DNA from: Ilumatobacteraceae bacterium
GTDB taxonomy: Bacteria > Actinomycetota > Acidimicrobiia > Acidimicrobiales > Ilumatobacteraceae
Assembly (NCBI GenBank): GCA_016650435.1
Contig: JAENVT010000386.1
Span: 1 to 9,799, forward strand
Direction of reading: 5' to 3'
DNA: 9,799 bases
Part shown: positions 7,312 to 9,799 of the stretch, in pieces
Layout of the letters: every line of letters starts with the position of its first letter
Position numbering within the stretch: the stretch's first letter is position 1
The notes under the pieces: generated by a model
Told to the model about the DNA's origin: nothing
Seen by the model: the letters and a program-made list of their open reading frames with translations, nothing else
Databases searched by the model: none
Made by a program: the position numbers and the translations under genes

Positions 7312-7388
7312 GGCAACGGAACAGTTGTAGCCGAGGCCGCGCGAGTGTTGGTGGATATTGGCCGCTAGCTGGTTGCCGCTCGGCTACA
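7312..7388 (-). other. Long inverted repeat with possible pseudoknot in the phoH leader
   Basis: Between the stop of the carboxymuconolactone-fold gene and phoH lies a perfect 10-bp inverted repeat: TGTAGCCGAG (7326-7335) and CTCGGCTACA (7379-7388), 43 bases apart. A second complementary pair, GGCAAC (7312-7317) and GTTGCC (7372-7377), crosses the first. In minus-strand RNA the order is stem 1 (10 bp), a 1-base loop, stem 2 (6 bp), with a 36-base loop and an 8-base loop, the order of an H-type pseudoknot. No T-run follows, so a simple intrinsic terminator is less likely. Formation of the RNA structure is inferred, not shown. Confidence 0.45.
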
Positions 7389-7395
7389 TCGCCGA

Positions 7396-7944
7396 CTACA
7401 GCGCTGGGGGCACGCCTTCATCCAGTTGCACGCCGCAACTGTTGAGTGCGAATGACACCACGTGGTAGTTGCCGACGGTGAAAATCACGTCGAGCATCTG
7501 TTGATCGGTGAGCCTCGACGCCAGCGTTTTCCAGGTCGTGTCGCTGATGCAGGCGTCATCGTGTAACTCGTCGGCCGCGTTCAACAGGGCAGCATCATGA
7601 TCGCTCCAGCCGCCGTCTGCGACCGCCAGCTTGGTTCGCTGCACTTCGTCGACGTCGATGTCGCTGCGCAGGGCAATGAGCGCATGCTGACTGAACTCGT
7701 ATTGCGAGTTGCAGCGCGAACCGGCACGCAGGATCAGCAACTCCCTGTCGCGCGGGGTCAGAGAGTTCTTCGCCAGTACGTGGGTTGCGAAAACCAACCA
7801 GCGGCGCAGCAGCGCGGGATGGTTGGCGAGCGTGCCGAAGATGTTCAGTGGCGATCCGTCCGCGGTCCTGAGCCCGCCTTTGTCGAACAGTTCCTGCACC
7901 TCTTCGCTGAGGTTGGTGACCGGTGCAATTCGAGGGGTGTCCAT
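7396..7944 (-). CDS. Carboxymuconolactone decarboxylase-family (AhpD-like fold) protein
   Basis: The 182-residue protein has the all-helical fold shared by carboxymuconolactone decarboxylases and AhpD-type alkylhydroperoxidases. The core (about 35-125) shows NIFGTLANHPALLRRWLVF, then LTPRDRELLILRAGSRCNSQYEFSQH with Glu68, Cys78, Tyr82-Glu83 and His87. The AhpD redox pair CxxC is not present: Cys78 is followed by Gln at the second position, so a thiol-peroxidase mechanism is not supported, and the reaction and substrate are unknown. The C-terminal stretch MLDVIFTVGNYHVVSFALNS is typical of the family. The ATG at 7944 is six bases after a CAAGAT box with no Shine-Dalgarno. It diverges from the HIT gene by 33 bp and is followed by the phoH leader region on the same strand. 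Confidence 0.88.
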   Translation of the reverse strand: MDTPRIAPVTNLSEEVQELFDKGGLRTADGSPLNIFGTLANHPALLRRWLVFATHVLAKNSLTPRDRELLILRAGSRCNSQYEFSQHALIALRSDIDVDEVQRTKLAVADGGWSDHDAALLNAADELHDDACISDTTWKTLASRLTDQQMLDVIFTVGNYHVVSFALNSCGVQLDEGVPPAL

Positions 7945-7950
7945 GCCGCC

Positions 7951-7956
7951 ATCTTG
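7951..7956 (-). promoter_or_regulatory. Candidate -10 box (CAAGAT) for leaderless transcript
   Basis: On the minus strand CAAGAT has the most conserved A and final T of TANNNT and lies six bases before the ATG at 7944. The weaker first base lowers confidence. Confidence 0.4.
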
Positions 7957-7965
7957 TCGCGACGG

Positions 7966-7971
7966 CAGAAT
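7966..7971 (+). promoter_or_regulatory. Candidate -10 box (CAGAAT) for leaderless HIT-gene transcript
   Basis: CAGAAT, six bases before the GTG at 7978, mirrors the box on the opposite strand ten bases away. No Shine-Dalgarno precedes the GTG. Any -35 element of either promoter would have to lie in or beside the other gene's start. Confidence 0.4.
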
Positions 7972-7977
7972 GGTTTT

Positions 7978-8400
7978 GTGACTGAAGCGCTGTGCCAGTT
8001 TTGCGATGTGGTCAATGGCGCACTCGCCGCGCGCGAAGTGTTGCGCGACGACATCGTTGTTGCTTTTCTCGACAGATCACCCGTATTCAAGGGACACGTC
8101 CTCGTCGCGCCGCTTCAACACACTGTGACTCTTGTCGACCTCGATCCTGATCTTGTCGGCCCATTCTTCGAACGAGTCCAACGAATCGCGGCGCGCATGC
8201 CCGTCGCGCTCGACTGCGACGGCACGTTCGTTGCCATCAACAACGTCGTCAGTCAAAGTGTCGCTCACCTCCACGTGCACGTCGTACCGCGGCGTCGCAA
8301 GGATGGGTTGCGCGGTTTCTTCTGGCCGCGCGTTCGCTACGAGTCCGATGCCGAGGCCGACGACTTCGCGCTTCGGCTGAGAGAGGCTCTCGCCATCTGA
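7978..8400 (+). CDS. HIT-family (histidine triad) nucleotide-binding protein
   Basis: The 140-residue protein is a histidine-triad hydrolase/transferase acting on nucleoside phosphates, such as AMP-amidates or dinucleoside polyphosphates; the substrate cannot be told from sequence. The triad HLHVHVVPR lies at residues 97-105, preceded by NNVVSQSVA where Hint-type proteins have the N..G.xAGQ.V stretch. FKGHVLVAPLQH (37-48) matches the P-GH-LV-P-H block. Cys6 and Cys9 (CQFC) fit the N-terminal zinc site of many bacterial HIT proteins. The C-terminus carries RGFFWPR, seen in some actinobacterial members. The GTG start at 7978 places CQFC at the usual distance from the N-terminus; the frame extends much further upstream, but only across the divergent gene. 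It converges on the DUF429 gene with six bases between stops. Confidence 0.92.
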   Translation: MTEALCQFCDVVNGALAAREVLRDDIVVAFLDRSPVFKGHVLVAPLQHTVTLVDLDPDLVGPFFERVQRIAARMPVALDCDGTFVAINNVVSQSVAHLHVHVVPRRRKDGLRGFFWPRVRYESDAEADDFALRLREALAI

Positions 8401-8406
8401 AAATGC

Positions 8407-9054
8407 TCAGCAGACGATGCGCATTTCAATGCCTCGGTCGTCGCGCTGCCCGTCGCCGAACTGTCGATGCGCACCTCGTTGATATCGCCGTGCGCTCCAC
8501 AGAACTGCGTATGCATCGAGCAGATCATCGATCGCTGCGCCGCGCGGCGCTTTGGCCGGCACGTCGAACTGACCGGCTAGCAGTCGGCGGCGTAAGTCCT
8601 GGCCAGCGGCAGTTTTCTTCGACGGGAGACCCTCGCCTTCGTTGAGCGTCTTGAACGCACATTCGGGATGCACCTCGACGATCATGTGTTGATTGGTCGA
8701 GTCGATCAATGAATCGAGTTCGGCAATTTTCGACATGAGGTTGAACGTCTGTTTGGAGATACCTCGACCGGTTGCAGACCGTGCCGCGGCCAATGCCGCG
8801 CGATAGTCGGTGTACGCGAGAGCGGCGCGTGGTGGTGCCGGAAAAACGGAACTGCCGGCGCGACCGAGGAACTTTCGCGCGGCGATGTCGCACGCTCGAG
8901 GTGGTCCATCGATGAGTCCGATGGGCATGTCGATGCCGATGAGTTCGAACTCTTCGAGACGCAACGTCGGAACCACGACCACGCGATCGGTGGCCGCGAT
9001 GATCCAACCTGCTGCGCATCCATCGACACCGACCGCGTGTTTGATGTCACCCAT
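8407..9054 (-). CDS. DUF429-domain protein (predicted RNase H-like fold)
   Basis: The 215-residue protein matches the DUF429 family, computationally predicted to have a nuclease (RNase H-like) fold but without an assigned reaction that I know of. Landmarks: GVDGCAAGWI with Asp11 at the N-terminus, IDMPIGL with Asp42, RACDIAARKFLGRAGSSVFPAPPR (53-76), QTFNLMSKIAELD (102-114), VEVHPECAF with Glu127, and DDLLDAYAVLWSARR with Asp176/Asp177. These acidic residues are spaced as in metal-dependent RNase H folds, which is inference. The ATG at 9054 is preceded by AGGAGA (9065-9070), ten bases away, a rather long spacing. It diverges from HU and converges on the HIT gene. Confidence 0.87.
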   Translation of the reverse strand: MGDIKHAVGVDGCAAGWIIAATDRVVVVPTLRLEEFELIGIDMPIGLIDGPPRACDIAARKFLGRAGSSVFPAPPRAALAYTDYRAALAAARSATGRGISKQTFNLMSKIAELDSLIDSTNQHMIVEVHPECAFKTLNEGEGLPSKKTAAGQDLRRRLLAGQFDVPAKAPRGAAIDDLLDAYAVLWSARRYQRGAHRQFGDGQRDDRGIEMRIVC

Positions 9055-9064
9055 TAGTGGTCAC

Positions 9065-9070
9065 TCTCCT
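9065..9070 (-). promoter_or_regulatory. Shine-Dalgarno of the DUF429 gene
   Basis: AGGAGA on the minus strand precedes the ATG at 9054 by ten bases, longer than optimal. The HU gene facing it has a similarly wide gap. Confidence 0.45.
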
Positions 9071-9129
9071 AAGCGTGTTTTTCGCCGCGATGTCTGTGAT
9101 TGCAAATGCAACAACATTGATGCTTGTAA

Positions 9130-9159
9130 TTGGCGCGCGAAACACGCACGCTTTATAGG
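9130..9159 (+). promoter_or_regulatory. Candidate HU promoter (TTGGCG, 18 bp, TATAGG)
   Basis: TTGGCG at 9130-9135 and TATAGG at 9154-9159 are spaced by 18 bases and would start transcription near 9165, leaving a leader of about 40 bases before the HU ATG. This is the most sigma-70-like pair in the 153-bp region between the DUF429 gene and HU. The match is partial at both boxes. Confidence 0.4.
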
Positions 9160-9160
9160 C

Positions 9161-9175
9161 GTAACGCTCCGTTAC
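9161..9175 (+). promoter_or_regulatory. 15-bp dyad at the predicted HU transcription start
   Basis: GTAACG (9161-9166), CTC and CGTTAC (9170-9175) form a perfect 6-bp inverted repeat. It begins one base after the candidate -10 box, where a repressor site would block open-complex formation. If transcription starts further upstream, it would be an RNA hairpin instead. Confidence 0.4.
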
Positions 9176-9183
9176 TACAACCC

Positions 9184-9199
9184 GATACCCGGAGGTATC
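9184..9199 (+). promoter_or_regulatory. Hairpin containing the HU Shine-Dalgarno
   Basis: GATACC (9184-9189) and GGTATC (9194-9199) pair perfectly around the loop CGGA. The ribosome-binding sequence GGAGGT (9191-9196) is split between loop and 3' stem, so folding would hide half of it. The site is 11 bases upstream of the ATG, a wide spacing. Confidence 0.55.
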
Positions 9200-9207
9200 A
9201 ACTCAAC

Positions 9208-9486
9208 ATGACCAAAGCAGAGCTGATCGATGCGGTTGCGAAGAGTGCCGATGTGAGCAAGGCCGACGCAGAAAAAACTGTCGGTGCCTTTTTCGACATC
9301 GTCACAAGCGCCGCCAAGACGGGCGACAAGGTCGCTTGGCCGGGCTTCGGCTCGTTCAGCACCTCGAGGTCCCAGGCGCGCACTGGCCGTAATCCTCAGA
9401 CCGGCGCCGCAGTGAACATTGCTGCATCGACGCGGATGAAGTTCACCGCGAGCAGCACGCTCAAAGCGACCCTCAACAACAGGTAA
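9208..9486 (+). CDS. hup: HU-family nucleoid DNA-binding protein
   Basis: The 92-residue protein is a normal-length HU, which dimerises, bends DNA and shapes the nucleoid. The helical dimerisation part starts [22 protein letters not shown]. The beta-arm region follows: [21 protein letters not shown] (46-66) with Pro63 at the intercalating tip, then the end [16 protein letters not shown]. It lacks the long lysine/alanine tail of mycobacterial HupB. I use ATG 9208 rather than the further-upstream start, because the protein then begins like HU and a GGAGGT site lies upstream inside a hairpin. The downstream basic repeat gene is in the same frame, 15 sense codons past the HU TAA, so the two are probably cotranscribed and functionally linked. 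Confidence 0.95.
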   Translation: MTKAELIDAVAKSADVSKADAEKTVGAFFDIVTSAAKTGDKVAWPGFGSFSTSRSQARTGRNPQTGAAVNIAASTRMKFTASSTLKATLNNR

Positions 9487-9489
9487 TCA

Positions 9490-9517
9490 ACCGAAACAAG
9501 AATGACCGAAACAAGAA
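9490..9517 (+). repeat. 13-bp direct repeat with 15-bp period between HU and the tail gene
   Basis: ACCGAAACAAGAA occurs at 9490-9502 and again at 9505-9517, separated by TG. The period of 15 preserves the frame, so in read-through it would encode TETR twice. It lies between the HU stop and the preferred GTG start of the tail gene and looks like a small in-frame duplication. Confidence 0.8.
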
Positions 9518-9531
9518 AGAAGGAACACAAA

Positions 9532-9774
9532 GTGGCAGCAAAGAAGGCTACGGCCAAGAAGGCTCCTGCCAAGAAGGCAGCAGCCAAGAAAGCACCAGCG
9601 AAGAAGGCAGCAGCGAAGAAGGCTCCGGCCAAGAAAGCTGCGGCCAAGAAGGCTCCGGCGAAGAAGGCAGCAGCGAAGAAGGCTCCGGCCAAGAAGGCCG
9701 CAGCCAAGAAGGCTCCGGCCAAGAGGGCCGCGGCGAAGCGTCCGGCCAAGAAGGCAGCAGCCAAGAAGAGGTGA
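9532..9774 (+). CDS. Lysine/alanine-rich repeat protein (histone H1-like / HupB-tail-like)
   Basis: The 80-residue product is almost entirely pentads of the type APAKK and AAAKK alternating, with late changes to KR and one shortened PAKK unit before a terminal arginine. It has about two basic residues per five and no acidic residue, so it should be disordered and bind DNA or RNA by charge. Such tails are known at the C-terminus of mycobacterial HupB, Streptomyces HupS and bacterial H1-like proteins; here it is a free protein. The GTG at 9532 is preferred: AAGGA (9520-9524) precedes it by seven bases, whereas the upstream ATG at 9502 has no Shine-Dalgarno and would add ten atypical residues ([10 protein letters not shown]). 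It follows HU in the same frame and transcript. Coordinates of the longer alternative are 9502-9774. Confidence 0.82.
   Translation: MAAKKATAKKAPAKKAAAKKAPAKKAAAKKAPAKKAAAKKAPAKKAAAKKAPAKKAAAKKAPAKRAAAKRPAKKAAAKKR
9535..9771 (+). repeat. Tandem 30-bp (10-codon) coding repeat
   Basis: The tail gene consists of imperfect repeats of a 30-bp unit encoding [10 protein letters not shown], about six of them, flanked by degenerate units. Copies differ mostly at third positions (GCT/GCC/GCA/GCG; CCT/CCA/CCG/CCC-type choices), so the protein is better conserved than the DNA. Some neighbouring units are nearly identical, so copy number could vary by slippage or recombination between strains. Confidence 0.9.
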
Positions 9775-9778
9775 TCCG

Positions 9779-9795
9779 TCGACCCTAAGAGTCGA
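9779..9795 (+). terminator. Possible short hairpin after the tail gene
   Basis: TCGAC (9779-9783) and GTCGA (9791-9795) pair around seven bases, four bases past the TGA stop. The stem is only 5 bp and the window ends four bases later, so a T-run cannot be assessed. It may be part of a terminator. Confidence 0.25.
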
Positions 9796-9799
9796 AATA

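Noticed and set aside
9535..9771. CRISPR-like array at the right end
   Set aside because: The regularity is a coding repeat without unique spacers; all units translate to the same [10 protein letters not shown] pattern.

Overview
The window is high-GC bacterial chromosome, most likely from an actinobacterium. Four observations point that way: a tandem PafB/PafC-type WYL regulator pair, a lysine/alanine-rich (PAKKA-type) chromatin gene next to HU, several start codons lying 6-7 bases after a TANNNT-like -10 box (leaderless transcripts), and GTG/TTG starts. The class Acidimicrobiia is my best guess from overall protein flavour, but this is inference. Nothing looks like plasmid, phage or a recent island. 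It is densely packed housekeeping DNA with informative small intergenic regions.

Layout. 1-2005 (+): the 3' part of a 6-phosphogluconolactonase gene, then pgi (glucose-6-phosphate isomerase) after a 12-base gap; together they act at the branch between glycolysis and the oxidative pentose phosphate pathway. 2018-3256 (-): an RlmI-type PUA/SAM methyltransferase, converging on pgi. 3304-5189 (+): two WYL-domain regulators in PafB-PafC order with a GTGA stop/start overlap, diverging from the methyltransferase through a 47-bp region with back-to-back -10 boxes and a nested palindrome. 5168-5737 (-): a DEDDh 3'-5' exonuclease whose 3' end overlaps pafC by 22 bp. 5738-5898: intergenic, holding two tandem copies of a hairpin-forming repeat. 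5899-7272 (-): a PIN-PhoH (PhoH2-type) ATPase/RNase with a TTG start. 7273-7395: intergenic, with a long inverted repeat that could form a structured phoH leader. 7396-7944 (-): a carboxymuconolactone-decarboxylase-fold protein, diverging by only 33 bp from 7978-8400 (+), a HIT-family protein. 8407-9054 (-): a DUF429 protein. 9055-9207: divergent regulatory region. 9208-9486 (+): HU. 9532-9774 (+): an 80-residue lysine/alanine repeat protein.

The most striking region is the right end. HU (92 aa, normal length) and the basic tail protein lie in the same reading frame, separated by one TAA and 15 sense codons, so together they look like a mycobacterial-type HupB split into two cistrons. The HU Shine-Dalgarno lies inside a perfect 6-bp hairpin. 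No tRNA, rRNA, CRISPR array or insertion sequence was seen.
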